Under the pieces are notes generated by a model. That model did not search any database, was not told the DNA's origin, and saw nothing but the letters and a program-made list of their open reading frames with translations. This document shows, one piece after another, positions 16,614-25,123 of a stretch of 64,000 nucleotides of DNA. Origin of the DNA: Hymenobacter siberiensis. GTDB taxonomy: Bacteria; Bacteroidota; Bacteroidia; Cytophagales; Hymenobacteraceae. Location of the stretch: positions 1,364,001-1,428,000 of the forward strand of contig NZ_JAHLZZ010000001.1 in NCBI RefSeq assembly GCF_018967845.1, given 5' to 3'. Within the stretch, counting starts at the first letter, position 1. The number at the start of each line of letters is the position of its first letter. The translations under genes and the position numbers were made by a program.

Positions 16614-18287
16614 ATGCCCACTTCTACCCCTGCTAACCAGGCAACTGGTGTGCTCGTCGGCTCCGGGCGGCGCGGCTGGCTGCGGCAGGCATTATTGCTG
16701 GTGCTGGCCATGGGCTGCGGCGTGTTGGTGGCCAATAATCCCTTCCAGCCCTCGTCGGAAAACCCCGATGCCACGGCCCGGGGCTACCTGCGCTTCAAGG
16801 AAATACTGAGCTACGTGGACCGCGACTACGCCGATTCCGTGGATACCGAAGGCCTGGCCGACTACGCCGTGGCCCAGATGCTGGAAAAGCTCGACCCGCA
16901 CTCCGTCTACATCCCGGCCCGCGACCGCGAAAAAACCGATTCTTTCCTGCAAAGCGACTACGACGGCATCGGGGTCGAATTCAACACCTTCCGCGATACC
17001 GTGACGGTAGTGGCCCCGCTCAGCGGTGGCCCGGCCGAGCAGGCCGGCGTGCAGGCCGGCGACCAGATTCTGAGCATCGGCGGCAAGCGGGTTTCGGGCG
17101 CGCATCTCACCTCCGGGCAGCTGTCGCAGCTATTGCGCGGCCCCCGGGGCAGCAGCGTGGCTATCGAGCTGCGCCGCCACCGGCTGGCGCGCTCGCTGAG
17201 CTTCAGCATTGCCCGCAGAAGCATTCCCAATAGCTCGATTGATGCCGCGTACCTGGTTGATGACCAGACCGGCTACATTAAAGTAAGCCGCTTCGCTTCC
17301 AATACCTACGACGAGTTTAAGGCCGCCCTGGCCGACCTGCGCCGCCAGGGCCTCACCCACCTCGTGCTGGACCTGCGCGGCAACCCCGGCGGCTACCTCG
17401 ACCGTGCCACCCGCCTGGCCGATGAGTTCATCGCCGGCTCGCGCAAAATCGTGTACACCGACGGCAAGGGCGACCAGTACGACTCGCAGACCTACGCCAA
17501 AGTAGCCGGCGAATTTGAGGAAGGCTCCCTGGTTGTGCTCGTGGATGAAGGGAGCGCCTCGGCCGCCGAAGTAGTGGCCGGTGCCTTGCAGGACCACGAC
17601 CGCGCCACGCTGGTGGGCCGTCGCACCTTCGGCAAAGGCCTCGTGCAGCAGCCTATCGCCCTGAGCGACGGCGGCGAGCTGCGCCTCACCATTGCCCGCT
17701 ACTACACGCCGGCCGGTCGCTCCATCCAAAAACCCTACGGGGCCAACTACGCCGAATACAGTGCCGAGCTGAGCGGCCGCTCCGACCGGGGCGAGCTGCA
17801 ATCGGCCGACAGTATCCACTTTTCCAACAAGCTGCGCTTTCGCACCGACCACGGCCGCACCGTGTATGGCGGCGGTGGCATCATGCCCGATGTGTTCGTG
17901 CCGCGCGATTCGGTGGCCCATTCCGTTTACTATACCAAGCTGCTGAGCCACGGCGTGGTCCGCGCCTTCGCCCTGAGTTTCTACCAAGGCCACAAGGCCG
18001 AGCTGGAAGGCCTGCGCTTTGAGCAGTTCAACGCCACCTTCCGCATCACCGATGCGCAGCTGCTGAGCCTGACCGCCCAGGCCACCCAGGATGGCGTGAA
18101 GGCCGACGCGGCCGCCGTGCGCCGCTGCGCGGCGCTGCTGCGCAACCAGCTAAAGGCCTACATTGCCCGCAGCGCCTACGGCACCGTGGCCTACTACACC
18201 GTGCTCCGCGAGCAGGATGCTGAATTGCAGCGCGCCCTGCACGTGGTGAGCGACAGCACCGCGCAACTGGCCCTGCTGGGGAAGTAG
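16614..18287 (+). CDS. S41-family C-terminal processing protease with PDZ domain
   Basis: 557 residues. N-terminal membrane anchor (GWLRQALLLVLAMGCGVLVA), then the N-terminal helical part, a PDZ domain (about 115-200, YDGIGVEFNTFRDTVTVVAP and AGVQAGDQILSIGGKRV) and the S41 catalytic domain. The catalytic Ser lies in DEGSASAAEVVAGALQD (about residue 315) and the general-base Lys in RRTFGKGLVQQP. The C-terminal extension of about 150 residues after the core is usual in Bacteroidota CtpA relatives. Acts in the periplasm on C-termini of damaged or precursor proteins. The gene ends 67 nt before hmgA but is probably separately transcribed. Confidence 0.94.
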   Translation: MPTSTPANQATGVLVGSGRRGWLRQALLLVLAMGCGVLVANNPFQPSSENPDATARGYLRFKEILSYVDRDYADSVDTEGLADYAVAQMLEKLDPHSVYIPARDREKTDSFLQSDYDGIGVEFNTFRDTVTVVAPLSGGPAEQAGVQAGDQILSIGGKRVSGAHLTSGQLSQLLRGPRGSSVAIELRRHRLARSLSFSIARRSIPNSSIDAAYLVDDQTGYIKVSRFASNTYDEFKAALADLRRQGLTHLVLDLRGNPGGYLDRATRLADEFIAGSRKIVYTDGKGDQYDSQTYAKVAGEFEEGSLVVLVDEGSASAAEVVAGALQDHDRATLVGRRTFGKGLVQQPIALSDGGELRLTIARYYTPAGRSIQKPYGANYAEYSAELSGRSDRGELQSADSIHFSNKLRFRTDHGRTVYGGGGIMPDVFVPRDSVAHSVYYTKLLSHGVVRAFALSFYQGHKAELEGLRFEQFNATFRITDAQLLSLTAQATQDGVKADAAAVRRCAALLRNQLKAYIARSAYGTVAYYTVLREQDAELQRALHVVSDSTAQLALLGK

Positions 18288-18354
18288 GGGAGGAGTTTCG
18301 CGCGGGCAGAGCCGTGTTCCGTAACTTCACAGCTCCATCCCACCCTCGTTTGTT

Positions 18355-19560
18355 ATGTCGCATTACCACCGCCTCGGCCAGATTCCGCGCAAGCGCCACA
18401 CCCAGTTTCGCCAGCCTGACGGCTCCCTGTATTCGGAGCAGCTGGTGGGCACGCTGGGGTTTCACGGCGTGTCGTCGCTGCTCTACCATGTGCATCCGCC
18501 GACCCAGATTAAGCACGTCGGCACGCCCCGGCCTTTTGCCCCGAAGCTAATTAAGGACCGGCCGCTCCAGCCCGAGCACCTGCGCACCTTGGCCCAGACC
18601 AGCACCGGCGGTGACTACCTGGCCGCCCGCCAAACCCTGCTCGGCAATGCCGACGTGACGATGAGCATCTGCAATCCCACGGAGAAGCGGATGGACTATT
18701 ACTATAAAAATGCCCAGGCCGACGAGGTGATTTTCGTGCACGAAGGCCGGGGCGAACTGTGGAGCCAGATGGGCAAAGTAGCCTTCGAGCCCGGCGACTA
18801 TGTGGTGGTGCCGCGCACCGTTATCCACCAGCTGCACTTCGAGGAAGGCCCCGTGCGGCTCATGATTATCGAGTCGTTCAGCCCCGTGGAAACCGTGCGG
18901 CGCTACCGCAACCACTTCGGCCAGCTGCTGGAGCACTCGCCCTACTGCGAGCGCGACATGCGCCCGCCGAGCGAGCTCATTACCGAAGAATTCCCGGAAG
19001 GCGATTACCTGGTATATACCAAAAAGGAAGGCCTGCTGCACGAGTTGACCTACGCGCACTCGCCGTTCGACGTGGTGGGCTGGGACGGCTATTTCTACCC
19101 CTACGCCTTCAGTATCCACGATTTTGAGCCGATAACCGGCCGCCTGCACCAGCCGCCGCCCGTCCATCAGACATTTGAGGGGCATAATTACGTTATCTGC
19201 TCCTTCGTGCCGCGGCTGTTCGACTACCATCCGCTCAGCATTCCGGCCCCCTACAACCACTCCAACGTCGATTCGGACGAGGTGCTGTACTACGTGGCCG
19301 GCAATTTCATGTCGCGCAAGGGCGTCGATTTGGCCTCTTTCACCTGGCATCCTACCGGCCTGCCGCACGGCCCGCACCCCGGCACCGTGGAGGCCAGCAT
19401 CGGCAAAAAAGAAACCCACGAGCTGGCCGTGATGCTCGACACGTTCCGCCCGCTCTACCTCACCGAAACGGCCCTGCAATACGTGGACGGCCGCTATCCC
19501 ATGAGCTGGAACCCCGGCTTCGTGCCCGACCCACCCCGCTCAGCCGATATGATGGACTAG
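18355..19560 (+). CDS. hmgA: Homogentisate 1,2-dioxygenase
   Basis: 401 residues; opens the aromatic ring of homogentisate to maleylacetoacetate (tyrosine/phenylalanine breakdown, Fe(II), O2). The cupin core shows ligand motifs in NHSNVDSDEVLYYVAGNF (His then Glu) and HPTGLPHGPHPG, and the substrate region NPTEKRMDYYYKNAQADEVI. Length is slightly below the 430-440 residues of the human and Pseudomonas enzymes but matches the Bacteroidota group. No other gene of the pathway is adjacent. Convergent with the following unknown gene across a long palindrome. Confidence 0.95.
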   Translation: MSHYHRLGQIPRKRHTQFRQPDGSLYSEQLVGTLGFHGVSSLLYHVHPPTQIKHVGTPRPFAPKLIKDRPLQPEHLRTLAQTSTGGDYLAARQTLLGNADVTMSICNPTEKRMDYYYKNAQADEVIFVHEGRGELWSQMGKVAFEPGDYVVVPRTVIHQLHFEEGPVRLMIIESFSPVETVRRYRNHFGQLLEHSPYCERDMRPPSELITEEFPEGDYLVYTKKEGLLHELTYAHSPFDVVGWDGYFYPYAFSIHDFEPITGRLHQPPPVHQTFEGHNYVICSFVPRLFDYHPLSIPAPYNHSNVDSDEVLYYVAGNFMSRKGVDLASFTWHPTGLPHGPHPGTVEASIGKKETHELAVMLDTFRPLYLTETALQYVDGRYPMSWNPGFVPDPPRSADMMD

Positions 19561-19562
19561 GC

Positions 19563-19657
19563 GGTGAGGTGTGAGAGATGGTGAGTTTGATGTTCGATTG
19601 ATGCAGTTGGCGCAAGTACAACATCAAACTCGCCATCTCACCATTTCACACCTCACC
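19563..19657. repeat. Long palindrome between convergent genes
   Basis: Arms beginning GGTGAGGTGTGAGAGATGGT and mirrored by CACCATTTCACACCTCACC, plus inner GATGTT / AACATC. It fills the gap between hmgA and the next minus-strand gene exactly and touches the latter's stop codon. Sequence class not shared with the other palindromes here. Confidence 0.7.
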
Positions 19658-20397
19658 TACTTCACCACCGCCACGCGGTTGTAGTGATCCAGCATCTTGG
19701 CCACGTCGGCGGGTTGGTCGTATTGCAGGTGCTGGGCGTTGGCGAAGGTGCTGATTTCGGTATCGCGCTTGCCAAACAGGCGCAGCACGTCGCCTTGGTT
19801 GAGGGTGATGGGGTGCAGCGGCTCCGTGGGCTCGTTGCCCACGCCCACCAGCAGCATTGGAGCCATGGAGAGGCGGCCGGCCGTGGCATCGGCTCCCGAG
19901 GAGTAGAGGTGGGCCAGCAGCAGCGGGCCGGCATCCACGGCCGTGAGCACTTCCACGAATTCGCGGCGGGTGCCGGCGCTGCCTTCCTTCACCAGGCGGG
20001 GGCGGAAGCGGCGCAGGGCATCGGCCCCGGTACCGCCCATCTCGCCTATATCGAAGCCGCGCAGGCTGCCCACCGGCCACAAGTGCGTCGAATCGGTATT
20101 GATGGAATCCTGGGCTTCGAGCAGGCGCATGCCGGCGTGGAAGCGCACGCCCGGCACGGGCCGGTAGCGCCCGTCGAAGGTGCGCAGGGCGCCCAGCTGA
20201 AAGGTGCCATCGCCGAGGAAGCCGGTGGCCTGGGTTTTCAGGCTAGCCCGCAGGGTGGCGGTGGTGGGGTTGCGGTTGCTTTGAGCGTAGATAGTGCGGG
20301 CTTCAGCCTGTTCTTTCGCGGCCTGCGCGTTTGCTTGTTGCCCGCTGGCGAGTAGGAAAATAGCAAATAAGTAAGGATGAAGTTTCACTAAAGACAA
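19657..20397 (-). CDS. Secreted protein of unknown function, paralogue A
   Basis: 246 residues with a signal peptide (MSLVKLHPYLFAIFLLASGQ, cleavage near ANAQ). No known domain recognised. It is a diverged paralogue of the protein at 20604-21350: both share the blocks RLLEAQDS / RLLEVRDS, WPVGSL / WPPGSL, EFVEVLT / DFVEVLT, then LRLFGKR / SQLFGSR and QHLQY / QHLSY at the C-terminus. The pattern of alternating hydrophobic residues and many Gly/Asp turns suggests a beta-rich fold. Both probably reside in the periplasm or on the surface. An exact -7 box (TATTTTTG) lies 30 nt upstream, so it has its own promoter. Confidence 0.75.
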   Translation of the reverse strand: MSLVKLHPYLFAIFLLASGQQANAQAAKEQAEARTIYAQSNRNPTTATLRASLKTQATGFLGDGTFQLGALRTFDGRYRPVPGVRFHAGMRLLEAQDSINTDSTHLWPVGSLRGFDIGEMGGTGADALRRFRPRLVKEGSAGTRREFVEVLTAVDAGPLLLAHLYSSGADATAGRLSMAPMLLVGVGNEPTEPLHPITLNQGDVLRLFGKRDTEISTFANAQHLQYDQPADVAKMLDHYNRVAVVK

Positions 20398-20426
20398 TAA
20401 AAGAAGGTGAACGTTACAGAGGACGT

Positions 20427-20434
20427 CAAAAATA
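20427..20434 (-). promoter_or_regulatory. -7 element (TATTTTTG) for the unknown secreted protein
   Basis: Exact TAnnTTTG on the minus strand, 30 nt before the ATG at 20397; no clear -33 TTG. Confidence 0.45.
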
Positions 20435-20499
20435 CGATAATTAGGCGGTTACGCACTGTTTAAGCCTCGATTTCAAGCACCGTGCCAGTCCGGGGCCAA

Positions 20500-20578
20500 T
20501 TGTTATTCCGGCAAAGCAGGAATCTGGATGCAGTCGTCGAAACACAGTCCTCAGGTTCCTCCTTTGTCGGAATGACAA
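20500..20578. repeat. Dispersed palindrome, class III (GTCATTCCGRC)
   Basis: Arms TTGTTATTCCGGCAAAGCAG and CTCCTTTGTCGGAATGACAA pair with a few mismatches. Same class as 49077-49143. Sits between the two tandem paralogous genes, downstream of paralogue B. Confidence 0.65.
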
Positions 20579-20603
20579 GTCCTGCTCGGCTATGCAAAGC
20601 ACT

Positions 20604-21350
20604 TCAGGGTTGTTTGAAGGATATCTGATTATAATATTCCACCATGCGCAGCACCTGGCCCAGGTCGGTGTAGCTCAGGTGCTGTTTGGCGGCCCAGGCC
20701 GCTACTTCGGGACCGCGGCTGCCAAAAAGCTGGCTCACATTTTTTTGGCTGAGGGGCAGTGCCCGCAGGGGTTCTTTGGCCACAAGGTCGGTGCCGGCCA
20801 ATACCGTTTGGCCGATTTCGTTGCGCTCCGGCTGAATTTCGGTGCGCAGGATGGGGTCGAGGCGGGCATCCTGGTGCCGGTAGCTGTGTAGCACGGCCAG
20901 GGCCAGGGGGCTGTTGTCGGACTGCGTCAGTACTTCCACAAAATCGAGCCGGGTGCTGCCGTTGCGCACCAGCTTACTGCGGAAGTGCCGCGCCTCGCTG
21001 CCCCGGCCCAGGTAGAAGCCGTCGAGGCTGCCGGGCGGCCATACGTGGCTGCCGGTCGAGTCGCGCACTTCGAGCAGGCGCAGGGCCACGTTGTATTTCA
21101 GGGCCGGCACCCGCACCCGGCGCTTATCGAGCAAGACCAGGGTGCCGGGCTGCTCCGCGCCCTCCAGATAGGCTTCGGGGGCACTCACTAGGTCCTTGCG
21201 CATCCGGGCCAGGGCATCGGGCGAATTGGCCCGCTGGTATAGGTCCATCCCGAGCTCCCCAAGCTCGCGCGAGGATTGCATCTGCGCTTGCGCACGGCCT
21301 GCCCCCAGCCACAGGCCAACGACCAGGAAGGCTAGTTTTTGCAGTTTCAT
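20604..21350 (-). CDS. Secreted protein of unknown function, paralogue B
   Basis: 248 residues with a signal peptide (MKLQKLAFLVVGLWLGAGRA, cleavage near AQAQ). Paralogue of the product of 19657-20397, with the same block order (RLLEVRDS, HVWPPGSLDGF, LDFVEVLTQSD, QLFGSRGPEV, QHLSYTDLGQVL). No catalytic motif or known domain recognised, and no membrane segment beyond the signal. The gene ends just before the palindrome that separates the pair and starts 42 nt after the HMG-CoA reductase stop on the same strand, so read-through from that gene is possible. Function unknown. Confidence 0.75.
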   Translation of the reverse strand: MKLQKLAFLVVGLWLGAGRAQAQMQSSRELGELGMDLYQRANSPDALARMRKDLVSAPEAYLEGAEQPGTLVLLDKRRVRVPALKYNVALRLLEVRDSTGSHVWPPGSLDGFYLGRGSEARHFRSKLVRNGSTRLDFVEVLTQSDNSPLALAVLHSYRHQDARLDPILRTEIQPERNEIGQTVLAGTDLVAKEPLRALPLSQKNVSQLFGSRGPEVAAWAAKQHLSYTDLGQVLRMVEYYNQISFKQP

Positions 21351-21392
21351 TGAGTAGAGGTAGGAAAGGGTAACTGTTTGTATCAGATGCTT

Positions 21393-22955
21393 CTACCGGT
21401 TGCGGCCGTACTGCTCGTGGCTGCTCACCCAGTCGGAGCTGCTGATGGCCGCGCCCAGGCTTAGCTCGCCGGCCAGCACCACGCCGGCCACTATCTCGGC
21501 AAACTTGCGTACCGTGCCCCGGCCCACGCAGCCCAGCATTTGCAGGCACTCGTTTTGGGTGGCCAGGCCGGTGCCGCCGCCGTGGGTGGCCACAATCAGC
21601 GACGGAATGGTGATGCTGATGTACAAATCCCCGTCCTTATTCACTTCCGAATACAGGATGCCGGCCGAGGACTCGCTCACGTTGGCCACGTCCTGCCCCG
21701 TGGCAATGAACATGGCCGTGATGCCGTTGGCCGAGTGCGCGCCGTTGTTGTTGGCCCCCGAAATGAACGCGCCCACGTTGCTCACCTGCCCGTGGTAGGC
21801 CAGCTGCTCGGGCGTCACGCGCATGCGTTGCATCAGGATGTCGCGCTTGATGACGGCTTCGGCCACCACGCGCTTGCCCCGGGTGCGCATTACGTTGATT
21901 TGGGAGGCCTTTTTGTCGGTGGCGAAGTTCGATTCGAGGTAGAAATGCTCCACTTTCGCGCCCTTGTAATTTTCCAGAATCCAGGAGCAGGCGGCGAAGG
22001 TGGCGCGGCCCACCATGTTCTGGCCGGCTGCGTCGCCGGTGCTGAAATTGAAGCGCAGGTAGGCGAATTTGTTGCTCAGGTACGTGTCGATGTACTGCAG
22101 CTTGGCCACGCTGGAGGTGCTTTCGGCCTGCGGCCGAATCAGGCCAATGTGTTCTTCCACCCACAGGCCAAAGTCGCGCGCCCCGCGCGCATCCTCGAAC
22201 ACGAACACCGGAGCCCGCTGCATGGCATCGCCCACCACGGTGCACTTCACGCCGCCGCACAGGTTGAGCACCTGCATGCCGCGGTTGTAGCTGGCCACGA
22301 GCGTACCCTCGGTAGTGGCCATCGGAATCAGAAAATCGCCCTGGGCGTGCTCGCCGTTCACGGTCAGCGGCCCGGCCAGGCCCACCGGAATCTGGGCCAC
22401 GCCCAGGAAATGCTCGCAGTTGCCCTGCAACTGGTGGGCATCGAAGGAATAGTGCTTGAGGTGCTTAAATTCTTTGTCCGCAAATTGCTCGGCGAAGCGC
22501 TGCCGGGCCGCGATGGCGGCTTCGGAGTAGTCGTCTTCCTCGGAGCGCGGAATGCGGGGCTGGGAGCTGGCCACGCCCACGATGGCATCTTCCACTTCCA
22601 CATGAAGGTCGCCGAAAACGTCGGTCGAAAACCACATCTGCACCGGATGAATGCCCTCGGGCAGGGCCGGCATGTCGACCATTACCGTGATGGCGCGGCC
22701 CACGGGCAGCTCCACGGCCTGCCCGTCGGCATCGATGGCCGTGGCAGCGCGATGCTCGCCATTGCCCAAATCAACCCGGATTTTCTCGGCCGGCACCACC
22801 ACATCACCAATCTGCACTTGCTTGAACGCCGTCACTTTCACGGTGTCGAGCCGGTTTTTGAGGCTGAAGGCCACACCTGCGTTCTCGGGCAGGTTGTGTA
22901 GGCTGCCACGGGTGTAGAGCAGCTTGAGAAGCATGGGGCTGGGCGTGAAAATCAT
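21393..22955 (-). CDS. Hydroxymethylglutaryl-CoA reductase with N-terminal extra domain
   Basis: 520 residues. Catalytic domain from about residue 150 to the end: EGTLVASYNRG, TGDAAGQNMV, the cofactor/substrate loop GANNNGAHSANGITAMF and THGGGTGLATQ near the C-terminus, which are class I HMG-CoA reductase hallmarks. It makes mevalonate for isoprenoids, menaquinone side chains and carotenoids. No membrane domain. The first roughly 130 residues (LLYTRGSLHNLPENAGVAF, ITVMVDMPALPEGIHPVQMW) form a beta-rich domain not part of the classical enzyme. ATG at 22955 gives the full frame; the ATG at 22934 (MLLKLLYTRGSLHN) is equally plausible. Confidence 0.93.
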   Translation of the reverse strand: MIFTPSPMLLKLLYTRGSLHNLPENAGVAFSLKNRLDTVKVTAFKQVQIGDVVVPAEKIRVDLGNGEHRAATAIDADGQAVELPVGRAITVMVDMPALPEGIHPVQMWFSTDVFGDLHVEVEDAIVGVASSQPRIPRSEEDDYSEAAIAARQRFAEQFADKEFKHLKHYSFDAHQLQGNCEHFLGVAQIPVGLAGPLTVNGEHAQGDFLIPMATTEGTLVASYNRGMQVLNLCGGVKCTVVGDAMQRAPVFVFEDARGARDFGLWVEEHIGLIRPQAESTSSVAKLQYIDTYLSNKFAYLRFNFSTGDAAGQNMVGRATFAACSWILENYKGAKVEHFYLESNFATDKKASQINVMRTRGKRVVAEAVIKRDILMQRMRVTPEQLAYHGQVSNVGAFISGANNNGAHSANGITAMFIATGQDVANVSESSAGILYSEVNKDGDLYISITIPSLIVATHGGGTGLATQNECLQMLGCVGRGTVRKFAEIVAGVVLAGELSLGAAISSSDWVSSHEQYGRNR

Positions 22956-23030
22956 TGCGGGGAGGGTGGGGGTTAGGTGTGGAAGGGTGAAGGTGGGGAA
23001 TTTTGGTCGGAATGCGTAAGCAGGTCGGGT

Positions 23031-23768
23031 TTATTTCAGTTTGAAGGTAATCGGCAACGTCATACCCACAGGCACAGGCAGTCCGTTTTGTGAGCCAGGC
23101 CTGAACGGCGGTAGGCTCCGTACCACCAGTAACACAGCGTCATCAAACTTGGGATTGAATGTTTTGATAACCCTTGCATCACGAACCTGACCAGTAATAT
23201 CTATGGTAAAAGAGACGAAAATCCGGCCTTCTGCTGCTACGATTTTGCCATTTTCCTGGGGCCATGCTATTCGCTGCTGGATATAGTCAATTACCTCGCG
23301 GTTGCTGCCACCGTGCTGAAATACGGGCATTGCTTCTGTCATTTCTCCATACACTCGGTCTTCAGACTTGGGCGAGGCTAACACTGCCTTATCAGCTCTT
23401 GGCAAGGATGTTTGCTGTTTTACCGGCCGCCGCACCTGCGCCAGCGCCTCCCGCGCCGTCAAGCCCTGGCCCACTACCAGCACCAGCGCCAGCAGGAACT
23501 ACTTTAGGCACCGCGTCAGTGTTACCGGCACCTGCTGCACCTGCTGCACCTGCTGCACCTGCGCGGACCGAAAGCTGCCGCAGACCCGGCCATCGGGGGC
23601 GGCGGAGCGGGCGGCAGCCAGGTCAGCCACGGGGTTTGCCGACTGGCTGAAATCCTGCACCACCCGCTGGCAGCTGGCGCAAAAATGGCCTTGTGCGTGG
23701 GCCTGGAAAGCCGCTGGCCCTACGGCATACGGCTGTAAAACGGCGTTAGAAGTGGGCAGCAGGAGCAT
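23031..23768 (-). pseudogene. TonB-type energy transducer gene interrupted by in-frame amber codon
   Basis: One continuous minus-strand reading frame is cut by a single TAG at 23501-23499. Part 1 (23768-23502, 89 residues) is the N-terminal domain common in Bacteroidota TonB-like proteins: HFCASCQRVVQDFSQ and later PDGRVCGSFRSAQV, followed by CAGCAGGTG repeats encoding QVQQVQQVQQV. After TRCLK-TAG comes FLLALVLVVGQGLTAREALA, the expected membrane helix, then a linker and the TonB C-terminal domain (IQQRIAWPQENGKIVAAEGR, PFRPGSQNGLPVPVGM). A Trp (TGG) to TAG change would explain it. Either an inactivated gene, a read-through case, or a sequencing error. The downstream part could start internally at the GTG of 23483. 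Confidence 0.75.
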
Positions 23769-24142
23769 CGGCCGGGCAGATTGGAGGGAGAAAAGATAGG
23801 AGTTTTCGCGATTAGTACCCTCTTCCCAACGCCGTTGCGGCCGTTTCCTTGCGTGCGACGGCCCCGGCTCCGTACTCCCGGGTCGGGGCCGGTATCAGAA
23901 GAAGGATTGAGCGTTAAAGCATTGCAGGCCGGTAGCCGTTAGCGCGCGGGAGCACCGGGGCGGTAATTCATCATCGGTTCACGTGCCTAACGCGTATTTG
24001 CCGCATCGAAACTACTGCGCGGCGGCGCGGTTATAGCCGCCGTGCTGCTCCCGGTCCGTGTCCAAAAATCGGCACAGGCCACGCCGGACGTATTACCTTT
24101 GCGTGTCGCCCGGGAATACCCGGCGGCCGCCAAATTTCTGTT
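23769..24142. other. 374-bp divergent region between tonB-like gene and phyH-like gene
   Basis: GC-rich. Holds a GC hairpin (CGGCCCCG / CGGGGCCG, 23859-23891) and the phyH-like promoter element at 24094-24101. No ORF or RNA gene recognised. Confidence 0.55.
24094..24101 (+). promoter_or_regulatory. -7 element (TACCTTTG) for the PhyH-like gene
   Basis: Exact TAnnTTTG 41 nt upstream of the ATG at 24143, giving a leader of about 35 nt. No TTG at the -33 distance. Confidence 0.5.
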
Positions 24143-24958
24143 ATGGCCTTATCCTCTGATTATCCACGCTTCACGCTCGGCAGCACTCTCACCGCCGAGC
24201 AACGGGCCTTTTTTACTAAATACGGTTTCCTGCACTTCCGGCCTTTTGCCTCGCCCGAATATGTTCAGCAAATCCTTCTGGCTACCCAGGAAGTGCAAGC
24301 CAGATGGCTGGCCGAAGGCGTAGAAAAGGTGAACGGCGTACCCATTAAGTACGGCCACGACGTGGACGGCTCGCGCATTGTGCAGCGCTTCGCCTTTGCC
24401 TCGCAGCACCATCCTGTGTTGCACGAGTTGCTTCAGGACGAGCGTTTCGAGGCCCTTTTTCCCCTCCTCGAGGCCGAAGGCGGCCGCGTGGGCGAGAATG
24501 AAAAGGACGGCCTTGTGGTGAACCATTACGTGAACGTGCCCGGCTCCGAATTCAGCCAGATGGGCTGGCATACCGACTCGCTGCGCGACGTATTCTACGG
24601 CAAGCGCATCGGCCCCATGCTCAACGTGGGCCTGCACCTCGACGGCACCAAGGCCACCAACGGCGGCCTGCGCGTGATACCCGGCACTCACCGCCAGGGC
24701 CTGCACAAGATGCTGTTTCGCAAGAAGTACTACAAGGACGTGTACTACGACCCCAACGAAATGGCCATCGAAACCGAGCCCGGTGACCTCACCGTGCACG
24801 ATGGCCGCATGTGGCACCGCGTAGCCCAGTCGCCGCTCACCGGCCTCGAAAGCCGCCGCCGCGTGATGTATGTGCCCATCATCTCGGGCAAGTACCAGCC
24901 CAAGAGCGAGGACAGCCCCACGCCGTTCTACCTGCGCTTTTTGCACTTGGTGAAGTAA
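24143..24958 (+). CDS. Phytanoyl-CoA dioxygenase (PhyH) family protein
   Basis: 271 residues; Fe(II)/2-oxoglutarate-dependent dioxygenase fold. The facial triad is visible as GWHTDS (His and Asp, about residues 140-142) and the distal His in HDGRMWHRVAQSP (about 225-233). The 2-oxoglutarate-binding Arg is likely in ESRRRVMYVPI. No signal peptide, so cytoplasmic. Substrates of bacterial members vary widely (halogenation, hydroxylation of lipids, amino acids or antibiotics), so none can be assigned. Monocistronic: own promoter and a palindrome after the stop. Confidence 0.88.
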   Translation: MALSSDYPRFTLGSTLTAEQRAFFTKYGFLHFRPFASPEYVQQILLATQEVQARWLAEGVEKVNGVPIKYGHDVDGSRIVQRFAFASQHHPVLHELLQDERFEALFPLLEAEGGRVGENEKDGLVVNHYVNVPGSEFSQMGWHTDSLRDVFYGKRIGPMLNVGLHLDGTKATNGGLRVIPGTHRQGLHKMLFRKKYYKDVYYDPNEMAIETEPGDLTVHDGRMWHRVAQSPLTGLESRRRVMYVPIISGKYQPKSEDSPTPFYLRFLHLVK

Positions 24959-24973
24959 GCTGGACGAATAAAA

Positions 24974-25085
24974 AAGGCCGTCATGCTGAGCGGAGTCGAA
25001 GCATCTCTACAGCGTAACTAATCCCAATCGACAGGATTTTGTATTGAGGTAGAGATGCTTCGACTCCGCTCAGCATGACGGCCTT
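24974..25085. repeat. Dispersed palindrome, class I (GTCATGCTGAGC)
   Basis: Arms AAGGCCGTCATGCTGAGCGG / CCGCTCAGCATGACGGCCTT with extended pairing through GTCGAAGCATCTCTAC. Lies between two genes on the plus strand. Confidence 0.85.
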
Positions 25086-25123
25086 ATAGCAATACTAAAT
25101 ACTGCATTATCCCCATCGAAAAA

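Noticed and set aside
21540..22901. 453-codon plus-strand frame opposite HMG-CoA reductase
   Set aside because: Antisense shadow; the minus strand has all catalytic motifs.
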